DNA of 64,000 nucleotides, taken from contig JBDKER010000014.1 of NCBI GenBank assembly GCA_039795165.1, positions 1-64,000 on the forward strand. Direction: 5' to 3'. Position numbers and translations under genes: made by a program. This document shows, piece by piece, positions 35,169 to 43,004 of this stretch; within the stretch, counting starts at the first letter, position 1; every line of letters starts with the position of its first letter. This DNA is from V1-33 sp039795165 (GTDB lineage: Bacteria > Verrucomicrobiota > Verrucomicrobiia > Verrucomicrobiales > V1-33). The notes under the pieces are model-generated. The model was given only the letters and a program-made list of their open reading frames with translations, was not told the origin of the DNA and made no database searches.

Positions 35169-35546
35169 ATGAAGTCCATCTTCGCCATCCTCGCTGCCTG
35201 CCTCGCCCTCACCGGCCTCGCCGCCGCCGACGCCGTCAATACCAAATGCCCACTCTCCGGCAAGGACGTCGACGCCGCCCAGAAATCCGACGTCTCCGTG
35301 AACATCGGCCTCTGCTGCGAAAAGTGCCAGGCCAAGTTCTCGGGCGACGCCAAAATGAAGCTCGAAGCCGTCAAGAAGTACGTCGGCAGCACCGAGAAAC
35401 CAGCCAACAAGGAATGCCCCATCAGCAGCAAGCCCGCCAAGGCCGAAACCGCCGCCGATGCCAAAATCACCGTCGCCTTCTGCTGCGAAAAATGCAAAGC
35501 CGAGTTCGACAAGGACCCCAAGAAGCACATGGCCAAGGTCAAGTAA
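35169..35546 (+). CDS. Secreted protein with two CPxS...CCEKC metal-site motifs
   Basis: 125 residues. Signal peptide MKSIFAILAACLALTGLAAA. The mature part is a tandem duplication: CPLSGKDVD ... GLCCEKCQAKF and CPISSKPAK ... AFCCEKCKAEF. Each half has a Cys-Pro-x-Ser-x-Lys turn and a CCEKC knuckle with a Phe two residues later, resembling YHS/TRASH-type metal-binding folds used for copper or other soft metals. It is likely a periplasmic metal-binding protein; the metal is unknown. The mature part is Lys-rich (ending KKHMAKVK). It is divergent from the EEP gene across about 180 bp and ends at a hairpin terminator. Confidence 0.78.
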   Translation: MKSIFAILAACLALTGLAAADAVNTKCPLSGKDVDAAQKSDVSVNIGLCCEKCQAKFSGDAKMKLEAVKKYVGSTEKPANKECPISSKPAKAETAADAKITVAFCCEKCKAEFDKDPKKHMAKVK

Positions 35547-35597
35547 GGTGACCGCGGAGTCACCTCCGCCTGCCCCAGCCAACCGCTGGAAATTCCG

Positions 35598-35633
35598 AAA
35601 CCCGCCGGTCTGCCCAGCCAGTCCGGCGGGTTT
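35598..35633 (+). terminator. Hairpin terminator after the Cys-rich protein gene
   Basis: Perfect 11-bp stem aaacccgccgg / ccggcgggttt (35598-35608 / 35623-35633) with a 14-nt loop, 51 bp past the stop. The T-run is short (the 3' arm ends ttt). It is symmetric enough to act on either strand. Confidence 0.6.
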
Positions 35634-35763
35634 CCGCTTCCCCACCACCCATCCACGGCCCACCCACTCAACCCGGAAAGACTCGGAAACCCGAAAATTT
35701 CGCCGCCTTCCCATTTTCTTCTTGCCGCACACCCGTCCCTCCGCCATGTTCCCAACCATCGCC

Positions 35764-36528
35764 ATGAAAAAATTCAGCGCCAGCTTTGCCCTCGCAGCCA
35801 TGTTCCTCCAGTCCACCGCCTTCGCATGGGTCGGTGGCCCCTACAGCAACAATACCGCTGACGGGATCGATGGAGGCATCTTCCAATACACCATCCGCGG
35901 CAGCCGCACCTCCGGCATGTCCCGCTTCTCCCAGAACCTCAGTTCCTCCTACAACTCGGAATTCGGTGACTCGGTGATCTACTACAAAGGCACCACTTAC
36001 TACGGCGAATCCTACGGCTTCGTCGACTTCGCCTCCAAAAAGGTCGATGGCATCATCAATGCCTCCGCCTCCGGTGCCGACAACAATCCCCAATCCCTCT
36101 GGCGCTCCGCCACCGGTACCACATGGGGCGTCTTCAATGGCGTCCGCTACGGCATCGGCAATCCTCTCTTCGGTGGCGTCTTCGACGGCACCAGCCCAGC
36201 CTCCAAGCGCTCCATCGTCAATGCCTCATGGCGCGGCAAACTGACGAAGACCCGCCCCGTCCCCCGCTTCAATGGCAAGGGCGAGGCCAGCTTCCTCGGC
36301 GAGGGCAACAGCTCGACCACCACGACAATCTCGTCGGCCACCGGTGACTTCGATACCCCGACTCCTCCGGCTCTCCCAGTCGACCCGCCCACCAACGGTT
36401 CCATCACCACCACGGTCATCAACCGCGGCGACGGTGGCAAACTCGAAAGCCGCGTCCGCATCCGCGTCTACGGCGGCCGCGTCAACGTGGCTCCGTACCT
36501 CGGCACGAACGCCTTCCGCGCGCTCTAA
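35764..36528 (+). CDS. Secreted protein of a VGGPxSNNTADG family, unknown
   Basis: 254 residues. Signal peptide MKKFSASFALAAMFLQSTAF, cleaved before WVGGPYSNNTADG. The rest is Ser/Thr/Gly-rich beta-strand sequence (FQYTIRGSRTSGMSRFSQN, SVIYYKGTTYYGESYGFVDF, WGVFNGVRYGIGNPLFGGV), suggesting a surface beta fold. FAWVGGP(F/Y)SNN(T) sequences occur in other Verrucomicrobiota; no function is known. An alternative start at 35746 adds MFPTIA. A strong terminator follows (36581). Confidence 0.72.
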   Translation: MKKFSASFALAAMFLQSTAFAWVGGPYSNNTADGIDGGIFQYTIRGSRTSGMSRFSQNLSSSYNSEFGDSVIYYKGTTYYGESYGFVDFASKKVDGIINASASGADNNPQSLWRSATGTTWGVFNGVRYGIGNPLFGGVFDGTSPASKRSIVNASWRGKLTKTRPVPRFNGKGEASFLGEGNSSTTTTISSATGDFDTPTPPALPVDPPTNGSITTTVINRGDGGKLESRVRIRVYGGRVNVAPYLGTNAFRAL

Positions 36529-36580
36529 TCGCCTGCGGTAACGCAATCCGGGTCATTCCCCGGGTCATTCCCATTCCACA

Positions 36581-36618
36581 CAGGGCGGCGGATTCTTCCG
36601 CCGCCCTGTCTGTTTTCT
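36581..36618 (+). terminator. Intrinsic terminator
   Basis: Perfect 12-bp stem cagggcggcgga (36581-36592) / tccgccgccctg (36597-36608) with a TTCT loop, followed by tctgttttctg. Classical intrinsic terminator 53 bp past the stop of the upstream secreted protein gene. Confidence 0.9.
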
Positions 36619-36651
36619 GCCCCGACTCCCTTCCCCCGAATCCCGTTAGCC

Positions 36652-37479
36652 ATGAATTGGGGATTCGTTCTGCCCACGGCTGCCATCTTTGCCTTCTGCG
36701 GCACGATGACGACCCTGCTGGTGCGCAGCATCTACTTCCCGGAAGAAAGCCGGCTCGCGGAGGCATCTCCGGCGGCCATCTTCGAACTCTTCGCCTCCCG
36801 CAGTGAAGGCTCGGATATGGATGTCTACGAAGGCCCCACCATCACAGGCCGTGCCCGCATCACCCCCTTGACCGGCCCCCCCAACCCCGATCGGCGACTC
36901 GATTCCCTCCGCTTCGCCATCAATGGCACCCTCCTCCTCCGCGGCCCCTTCGCCCAGTACGGCCAACTCAGCCTGAGCAGCCGGCTCAATGTCGCCTCCA
37001 CCGGCGAAGTCAGCAATTACGACATCAGTCTCCGCCTCCTCAAGGCGGATCCCCCCATCGACCTCCGCGTCATCCAGCAGAACAATCAGCCATGGCCCGC
37101 CATCACCCTCACACGGGGAACGACCACTCTTTTTCAGTCAAACTCAGGAGCCAAACCGGACGCCGCCACACAATCGCTGCTCGACCTCATCCTCTCGGCC
37201 TCGGGCATCACGGCTGACCTTTCCGCTCCCGACACGACCCCGGCCACCATCTCGGCCCGCGGCGGCCGCATTACGGTCGCGGACCGCTCCCTCGATGGCT
37301 ATATCGTTTCGCTCAGCCACCCTTCCCAGCCCGCTGCCTTCCGCATCTCGTTAGCCGCCACAGGCGAACTCCTCCGCATCGAAACGCCTGCCGGATTCGA
37401 ACTCCTGAGCGATGACCTCCGCGCCCCGGGCATCCCCGTCCCCACCTTCGATTCGCCCTCGTCCCCCCGCCGACCATGA
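36652..37479 (+). CDS. Membrane-anchored protein, unknown, coupled to an ABC ATPase
   Basis: 275 residues. One N-terminal span (GFVLPTAAIFAFCGTMTTLL), then a mainly beta-strand domain: LDSLRFAINGTLLLRGPFAQ, GQLSLSSRLNVASTGEVSNY, WPAITLTRGTTTLFQ. It ends with a Pro-rich tail. No family recognised. Its stop overlaps the ABC ATPase start by 4 bp (ATGA), so it is presumably the membrane partner or substrate of that system, but it does not look like a multi-span permease. Confidence 0.7.
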   Translation: MNWGFVLPTAAIFAFCGTMTTLLVRSIYFPEESRLAEASPAAIFELFASRSEGSDMDVYEGPTITGRARITPLTGPPNPDRRLDSLRFAINGTLLLRGPFAQYGQLSLSSRLNVASTGEVSNYDISLRLLKADPPIDLRVIQQNNQPWPAITLTRGTTTLFQSNSGAKPDAATQSLLDLILSASGITADLSAPDTTPATISARGGRITVADRSLDGYIVSLSHPSQPAAFRISLAATGELLRIETPAGFELLSDDLRAPGIPVPTFDSPSSPRRP

Positions 37480-38222
37480 TCCTGACCCGCGATCTCTCCA
37501 TGCACTACGGGAGTCTCTGTGCGCTCGACCGTCTCTCGCTTGAGATCCCACAGGGCGAATTCTTCGCGTTCCTCGGAGCGAATGCCGCGGGCAAAACGAC
37601 GACCATCCGGCTCCTCACGGGCCTCCTCCAGGCGACTTCCGGCGACGCATGGCTCTGCGGCCACCACATCCAGCACGAGGCCCGCGCAGCCAAGCGCCTC
37701 CTCGGCTTCATCCCGGATGTCGCGGTCTTCTATGACAAGCTCACCGCCCTCGAATTCATGGCCTTCATCGCCGATGTCTTCGAAGTCCCTCCCAAAGTGG
37801 CCATCTCCCTGACCGGTTCGCTCTTCGATCAGTTCGCCCTCAATCCCTACGCCCACGAACGCATCGAACACCTCAGCCACGGCACCAGACAACGCCTCGC
37901 CATCGCCTCAGCCCTCCTCCACGACCCCAAAATCATCATCATCGACGAACCCATGGTCGGTCTCGACCCCGTCCACATGCGCATCGTCAAGGAAGAACTC
38001 AAGGAACGCAGCCGCAGAGGAGTCACCATCTTCATGTCCACCCACCTCCTCAACGTCGCGGAGGAACTGGCCGACCGCATCGGCATCATCCACAGCGGCA
38101 AACTCGTCGCCCTCGGATCGATGAACGAACTCCGCAGCCGCGCAGGCAAGGACGGTCTCGAACCAATCTTCATGGAACTCATGGAGGAAGCCAGCGCCGC
38201 CGCGCCTGCCAGCCGGCACTGA
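37476..38222 (+). CDS. ABC transporter ATP-binding protein
   Basis: 248 residues. Walker A GANAAGKTT, signature LSHGTRQRLAIASALL, Walker B KIIIIDEPMVGLDP, H-loop MSTHLLNVAEELADR. Of the CcmA/drug-export ATPase type (GEFFAFLGANAAGKTTTIRL). The signature LSHGT departs from LSGGQ, as in some ABC-2-type systems. No permease is adjacent; the only partner gene is the single-span protein upstream, so the permease must lie elsewhere. It is followed by the murC-murB promoter region. Confidence 0.9.
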   Translation: MILTRDLSMHYGSLCALDRLSLEIPQGEFFAFLGANAAGKTTTIRLLTGLLQATSGDAWLCGHHIQHEARAAKRLLGFIPDVAVFYDKLTALEFMAFIADVFEVPPKVAISLTGSLFDQFALNPYAHERIEHLSHGTRQRLAIASALLHDPKIIIIDEPMVGLDPVHMRIVKEELKERSRRGVTIFMSTHLLNVAEELADRIGIIHSGKLVALGSMNELRSRAGKDGLEPIFMELMEEASAAAPASRH

Positions 38223-38264
38223 TGGCAGCCCCCGTCAGCACTCGTTCTCGCCTGCCTCCCGCGT

Positions 38265-38292
38265 TTGACGCCCGTCACCGCGCCGCTAGCGT
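38265..38292 (+). promoter_or_regulatory. Putative promoter of murC-murB
   Basis: TTGACG (38265-38270), 16-bp spacer, TAGCGT (38287-38292), 21 bp before the ATG. The same TAG(C/A)GT -10 box precedes the sigma gene at 30788 and radC at 20635, so it may be a recurring form of the housekeeping promoter in this genome. Confidence 0.45.
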
Positions 38293-38313
38293 CGCCACTT
38301 TCACCGCCCCAAT

Positions 38314-40623
38314 ATGGAAGCCGATTTTCTCAGCGCCGCCGATGCCGCCAAGCCCGCCCGAATCCACCTCATCGGGGTCGCCGGCAGCGGCATGAGCGGG
38401 ATCGCCGCCCTTCTCCTCGACCTCGGCTACAAGGTCAGTGGCTCGGATAAAAGCACCACCGTGGAAACGGAACGACTCCAGAACGCTGGACTCGAATTCT
38501 TCTGCCCGCACACCGCGGAAAGTGTCGCCGGAGCCGCCGCCGTGGTCTATTCCTCGGCCGTCCGCCCGGGCCGCAATGTCGCCTACGATGCCGCCGCCGC
38601 CGCCGGCATTCCCCTTTTCCGCCGCGCCGAAGCCCTCGCCTCCATTCTCAAACGCAAGAAGGGCATCGTGATCGCCGGGATGCACGGGAAAACCACCACT
38701 TCGTCCATGGCGGCCCACGTGCTCCGCGAAGCTGGCCTGCACCCCAGCCACTACGTCGGCGCAGAAATCCCCCTGCTCGGCACCAATGCCCGCTGGGACC
38801 ACGAAGGCGCTCACATGGTGGCCGAAGGCGATGAAAGCGATGGCACCCTCGCGCTCTACCACCCCACCCACGCCATCGTCCTCAACATCGAAGAGGAACA
38901 CCTCGACTTCTACCGCGACCTCGATCACATCAATTCAGTCTACCGCCAGCTCCTCGACCAGACCACCGGCACCAGCTACTTCTGCGCCGCCGACCCCGGA
39001 GCCCGCAGCCTCTGCGCAGGCCGTCCCCGCACCCGCAGCTACGGCTGGGACCATTCCTGCGACTTCTCCGCCCAGCAGGTCGAAATCATGGGCCAAAGCA
39101 CGGGCTTCACCGTCTTCCGCGGTACCGACGCCCTCGGCCACATCATTCTCAACATTCCCGGACGCCACAACGTCCTCAATGCCCTCGCCGTCATCGCCCT
39201 CGCCACGGACCTCAACGTCCCCTTCGAACGAATCGCATGGGCGCTCAGCACCTTCCGCGGAGCCAAGCGCCGCTTCGATGTCAAACTGCGTTCCCCGCAC
39301 TACACCATCGTCGACGACTACGGTCACCACCCCACCGAAGTCGCCGCCACCCTCGAAACCGCCCGCCGCTTTACTCAGGGTCGCGTCCTCTGCATCTTCC
39401 AGCCCCACCGCTACACCCGCACCCAGCTCCTCCGCGACCAGTTCGCGGCGGCCTTCTCGCATTGCGATGCCCTCTTCGTCCTCGATGTCTACGCCGCGTC
39501 CGAACTCCCCATCCCGGGAATCTCCGGCCAGACCATCGCCGACGCCGTCAAGGCCCATGAAGGCGACAAAGTCCGCGTCTTCTCCACGCCTTCCCACCAC
39601 GAAGCCCGCGCCGCCGCCGGAAACTTCCTCCGCCCAGGCGACCTCCTCATCACGCTCGGCGCCGGCAATGTCCACGAAATCGGTAGCCGCCTCGCCGAAG
39701 ACATCGCCACCCTCGCACAAATGACCGAGGCCCTCGCCGACCCGGATGCCACCCTCCGGCTCTACGAACCCATGACCCGGCACACCACCATGAAAATCGG
39801 TGGCCCCGCCCAGTTCTGGATCGAACCCACCACCGCCGAAAGCTTCTCCCGCCTCGTCCGCTTCTGCCGGGAACACGGCATCCCCACCCGCATCGTCGGC
39901 CGGGGATCAAACCTCCTCATCCGCGACGGCGGCATCAAAGGAGCCGTCATCCACCCCAGCGGCGGCGAATTCGACGAAATCTCCGTCTCCGGAAACACCA
40001 TCCGCGCAGGATCCGGCGTCCGCTTCAAACGGCTCGCCGCAGCCGCCCGCTCAGCTGGACTCGCCGGATTCGAATGGATGGAAGGCATCCCCGGATCCGT
40101 CGGTGGCGGCCTCCGCATGAACGCAGGTGCCATGGGCACAGAAACGTTCGATCAGGTCGTCTCCGTACGCTACCTCGACGCCACCGGCACCATCCGCGAA
40201 AAATCCCGCGAGCAGTTCACCGTCAAATACCGCAGCGTCCCCGAATTCATCGACCACTACTGCCTCAGCGCCGTCTTCAAAGGTTCCCCGGCCCCCGTCA
40301 CCGAAATCGACGCCCAGACCCAGCTGAGCATCGACAAACGCAAATCCTCCCAGCCCATCGCCGCAAGCGCCGGCTGCATCTTCAAAAACCCCGGACCCTG
40401 CCCCGCCGGCCGCCTCATCGACGAACTCGGCCTCAAGAACGTCTCCGTCGGCCCCGCCCGCGTCTCCCCCATCCACGGCAACTTCATCGTCAATGACGGC
40501 GGAGCCTCGGCCGCCCATGTCCTCGCCCTCATCGACCTCATCCGCGCCAAAGCCCGCACAGAACGCGGACTCGAACTGGAAACCGAAGTCCAGATCATCG
40601 GCGACGACCTCCCCTTCTCATGA
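38314..40623 (+). CDS. murC/murB: MurC-MurB fusion (UDP-MurNAc-L-alanine ligase / UDP-MurNAc enolpyruvyl reductase)
   Basis: 769 residues joining two cytoplasmic steps of peptidoglycan precursor synthesis. MurC (1-465): IHLIGVAGSGMSGIAALL, GMHGKTTTSSMAAHVL (P-loop), LNIEEEHLDFY, DDYGHHPTEVAATL, FQPHRYTRTQ. MurB (470-769): TTMKIGGPAQFWIEP, RIVGRGSNLLIRDGG (FAD), EGIPGSVGGGLRMNAGAMG and SAGCIFKNP, where Cys688 stands at the usual position of the catalytic Ser. MurB normally acts before MurC in the pathway. Similar MurC/MurB proximity or fusion occurs in several bacteria. The stop overlaps the Nudix start by 4 bp. Confidence 0.95.
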   Translation: MEADFLSAADAAKPARIHLIGVAGSGMSGIAALLLDLGYKVSGSDKSTTVETERLQNAGLEFFCPHTAESVAGAAAVVYSSAVRPGRNVAYDAAAAAGIPLFRRAEALASILKRKKGIVIAGMHGKTTTSSMAAHVLREAGLHPSHYVGAEIPLLGTNARWDHEGAHMVAEGDESDGTLALYHPTHAIVLNIEEEHLDFYRDLDHINSVYRQLLDQTTGTSYFCAADPGARSLCAGRPRTRSYGWDHSCDFSAQQVEIMGQSTGFTVFRGTDALGHIILNIPGRHNVLNALAVIALATDLNVPFERIAWALSTFRGAKRRFDVKLRSPHYTIVDDYGHHPTEVAATLETARRFTQGRVLCIFQPHRYTRTQLLRDQFAAAFSHCDALFVLDVYAASELPIPGISGQTIADAVKAHEGDKVRVFSTPSHHEARAAAGNFLRPGDLLITLGAGNVHEIGSRLAEDIATLAQMTEALADPDATLRLYEPMTRHTTMKIGGPAQFWIEPTTAESFSRLVRFCREHGIPTRIVGRGSNLLIRDGGIKGAVIHPSGGEFDEISVSGNTIRAGSGVRFKRLAAAARSAGLAGFEWMEGIPGSVGGGLRMNAGAMGTETFDQVVSVRYLDATGTIREKSREQFTVKYRSVPEFIDHYCLSAVFKGSPAPVTEIDAQTQLSIDKRKSSQPIAASAGCIFKNPGPCPAGRLIDELGLKNVSVGPARVSPIHGNFIVNDGGASAAHVLALIDLIRAKARTERGLELETEVQIIGDDLPFS

Positions 40624-41117
40624 CCCCATCCCCACTCGCCAGACCGGCCGGCTGGGAATCATGGACTCCCACCCTCCGCGCCACCCTCATGTTCATCTTC
40701 CGTGACCATGAGGTCCTCCTCATCCGCAAAAAACGCGGACTGGGAGCCGGAAAAATCAATGGCCCAGGCGGGAAAATCGACCCCGGAGAATCCCCGGCCG
40801 AATGCGCCATCCGCGAAACCAGGGAGGAACTCCTCGTTGAAGCCCACCATCCAGAACACGCGGGTCTCCTCCACTTCCAGTTTTCCGACGGCCTCGCCCT
40901 CGAATGCGACGTCTTCCGCGCAGACCAATTCTCCGGTTCCCCCACCGAAACAGACGAAGCCATCCCCCTCTGGACCCCCACCGCACATATCCCCTTCCAC
41001 GAAATGTGGGCCGATGACATCCACTGGTTCCACCACCTCACCTCCCGCACTCCCTTCCGCGGCTTCTTCCACTTCGAAAACGACCACATGCTGTCGTGCC
41101 TCGTCCTCACCCCCTGA
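40620..41117 (+). CDS. MTH1/MutT-like Nudix hydrolase
   Basis: 165 residues. Nudix box GPGGKIDPGESPAECAIRET then REELLV (the last Gly replaced by Leu). RKKRGLGAGKINGPGGKID resembles eukaryotic MTH1 more than E. coli MutT, so it probably cleans oxidised purine dNTPs (8-oxo-dGTP). FHEMWADDIHWFHHL and FRGFFHFENDHML match MTH1-like C-terminal parts. Translational coupling to murC-murB (ATGA) is an odd pairing of nucleotide hygiene with wall synthesis. Confidence 0.85.
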   Translation: MTPSPLARPAGWESWTPTLRATLMFIFRDHEVLLIRKKRGLGAGKINGPGGKIDPGESPAECAIRETREELLVEAHHPEHAGLLHFQFSDGLALECDVFRADQFSGSPTETDEAIPLWTPTAHIPFHEMWADDIHWFHHLTSRTPFRGFFHFENDHMLSCLVLTP

Positions 41118-41170
41118 TCCGCCACCACCCGGGAAACCCGCGATTCCCTTCAGCAATCCGAAAATTTCCG

Positions 41171-41199
41171 TTGCGGCGGCCCGAGTCTACGCTTAGCTC
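41171..41199 (+). promoter_or_regulatory. Putative promoter of rplS
   Basis: TTGCGG (41171-41176) and TTAGCT (41193-41198) with a 16-bp spacer (or TAGCTC, 17 bp), about 97 bp before the rplS ATG. This leaves a leader of about 90 nt, long enough for regulation, but no structure was identified. Confidence 0.35.
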
Positions 41200-41295
41200 C
41201 CGCCTCCTTCCCGGACCGGTGGATCTTCCTCCTCAACGGTCAATTTCATGGCGGTTCCCGGAAAGGTCCTCCATTTCCTCACCTTCCCTACTCCC

Positions 41296-41649
41296 ATGAA
41301 CAAGCTGGAACAGATTCAACGCGAACAGATGAAAAAGGACCCAGTCGACTTCAAGGTCGGCGACACGGTCAAAGTCCACACCCGCGTCGTCGAAGGCGGC
41401 AAGGAACGCATCCAGATCTTCGCAGGCATCATCATCGCCATGAAAGGCCACGGCGTCGGCCACTCCTTCACCGTCCGTAAACTCAGCTACGGCGAAGGCG
41501 TCGAACGCGTCTTCCCAGTCCATACCCCGAAAATCGCCAAGGTCGAAATCGTAAAGCGGGGCCGCGTCCGCCGCGCCCGTCTCCACTACCTGCGCGACCG
41601 CCTCGGCAAGGAAGCCGTCCAGGTCAAGGAAGCCATCTCCAACCGCTGA
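41296..41649 (+). CDS. rplS: 50S ribosomal protein L19
   Basis: 117 residues, normal size. L19 lies at the 30S-50S interface. DFKVGDTVKVHTRVVEGGKE, RIQIFAGIIIAMKGHGVGHS, FTVRKLSYGEGVERVFPVHT, PKIAKVEIVKRGRVRRARLH and YLRDRLGKEA match in order. The ATG at 41296 starts the family's usual N terminus (MNKLEQIQREQ); the in-frame ATG at 41248 is too far upstream. No Shine-Dalgarno sequence. It is followed by a strong terminator. The usual rpsP-rimM-trmD neighbours are absent. Confidence 0.96.
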   Translation: MNKLEQIQREQMKKDPVDFKVGDTVKVHTRVVEGGKERIQIFAGIIIAMKGHGVGHSFTVRKLSYGEGVERVFPVHTPKIAKVEIVKRGRVRRARLHYLRDRLGKEAVQVKEAISNR

Positions 41650-41670
41650 GCTTCTCCCTCCCTCTCCCGA

Positions 41671-41717
41671 AGCGGCACCCGCGGATTCTTTTCCGCCGGT
41701 GCCGCTTCTTCTTTTAC
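41671..41717 (+). terminator. Intrinsic terminator of rplS
   Basis: Stem agcggcacccgcgga (41671-41685) pairs with tccgccggtgccgct (41692-41706) over 15 bp with one mismatch, followed by tcttctttta. It lies 21 bp past the stop. Confidence 0.9.
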
Positions 41718-41826
41718 CGTTCCTTTCTGATTCCGAATTCCCCGTCGCTCCGGTCTTCTCCTGGCAGTTCCCTGTCCAGAATTCCTGCTGGCCTGCGCGG
41801 GGATCATCCGCTATGAGAGGCCCCCA

Positions 41827-42978
41827 ATGAAGGAGGTGCTCTGTGTGTTTATGATGGCGGCTGCCACGGCAGTGGCGCGTCCACCTGCCCTGCCGGAACC
41901 ACCCCTGCCCGGAGAAGAGGATCCCGCTCCGCTGGGCGAAGCCTTCGAAATGCTCCCCCTCACCGGGGAAGCACCCAACGAAAGCCGGACGGATCACCCG
42001 GAACTCGATCCCCTGCCGCCACCCGATCCCCCGATTCCCGACGCTCCGGTCTACGACCAGATGCCAGAACTCCCGCCGCTTGGCCTGCCTGCCGATGGTG
42101 AGGCCATGCCGGCTCTGCCGAGCGCACCCGGTCTGGTGGCTCCCCGGCAGCGGACGGCACGGAATGTTCCCGTGGAACCCGGTACGCCCGGCGAGCCCGC
42201 GGAACCGATTCCGGTGCCTCCATCGCAGGATCCGATTCCCGAGATCCCAGAAATGGAGATGGCCAAAAAAGCCTACTGGCACCCCAGTCCGATCGCGGCG
42301 CGCCGCATCTCCATCGAACAGGCACGACCGCTCCTCATCTTCTTCGCTTCCAAATGGGATGGCCAGTGCCCCGCTGTCGATCTCGTCGACGACCTCTTCA
42401 GCCAGAGCGATTTCAGCGATTTTGCGGCCGATTCCATGGTCCTCACAACGGTATTTCAGCCGGTCGGGAGTCCGCCGGCCTCGTTCAGCCGCGAACGGCT
42501 CGCAGCCATTGAACGATTCAAGCAGTACTTCAAGGTCCAGAGCTTTCCCACCGTCATCCTCCTCGACGAACACGGACGCGAACTGGAACGCATCAAAGGC
42601 TACTCCCGCCTCAAAAAATATGGCCGCGTCGGCAAGGAGATCAAGGAAACCGGAACCTTCAGCACCGCCCACGTCGTCATGCAGCGACTCAAGGACGCCG
42701 TGAAACGCAATCAGGACCGCCAGCAGCGCGAACACACGGCCCGCGAATCCCTCACCCGCCAGGGCTACCGCCTCTGGACCAGCCGCGCTGGTTCCACCCT
42801 CTTCGCCAAACTCGTCGATTACCGCGCCGAACGCATCATCCTCATGGACGAACGCGGCCGGAACCGCCGCGTCCTGCCATCGCAACTCATTCTCTTCGAC
42901 GCCGAATGGGCCCGCCGCAAACAGGCAAGCCTGCTGCCGCCACCAAAAATGACGGATACCGCATCGCTCAGCCCGTAG
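41827..42978 (+). CDS. Secreted Pro-rich protein with thioredoxin-like and SHD1-like domains
   Basis: 383 residues. Short signal peptide (MKEVLCVFMMAAATAVA), then a very Pro/Glu-rich region (18-150). A thioredoxin-like domain follows (165-275: ARPLLIFFASKWDGQCPAVD, FKQYFKVQSFPTVILLDEHG); its active-site loop has only one Cys (WDGQC), so it is not a normal disulfide oxidoreductase. The C-terminal part (YRLWTSRAGSTLFAKLVDYR, LMDERGRNRRVLPSQLIL) resembles the SLA1-type SHD1 domain found in secreted PVC proteins. An AAGGAGG sequence lies inside the gene at 41830-41836, leaving some doubt about the start (GTG at 41845 possible). Function unknown. Confidence 0.72.
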   Translation: MKEVLCVFMMAAATAVARPPALPEPPLPGEEDPAPLGEAFEMLPLTGEAPNESRTDHPELDPLPPPDPPIPDAPVYDQMPELPPLGLPADGEAMPALPSAPGLVAPRQRTARNVPVEPGTPGEPAEPIPVPPSQDPIPEIPEMEMAKKAYWHPSPIAARRISIEQARPLLIFFASKWDGQCPAVDLVDDLFSQSDFSDFAADSMVLTTVFQPVGSPPASFSRERLAAIERFKQYFKVQSFPTVILLDEHGRELERIKGYSRLKKYGRVGKEIKETGTFSTAHVVMQRLKDAVKRNQDRQQREHTARESLTRQGYRLWTSRAGSTLFAKLVDYRAERIILMDERGRNRRVLPSQLILFDAEWARRKQASLLPPPKMTDTASLSP

Positions 42979-43004
42979 GAATCCCTCTACCATCCCGCCC
43001 GACC

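Noticed and set aside
34980..35816. Extension of the EEP-family frame to 35816
   Set aside because: Upstream part lies antisense to the Cys-rich protein and its neighbour; the signal peptide at 34979 fixes the start.
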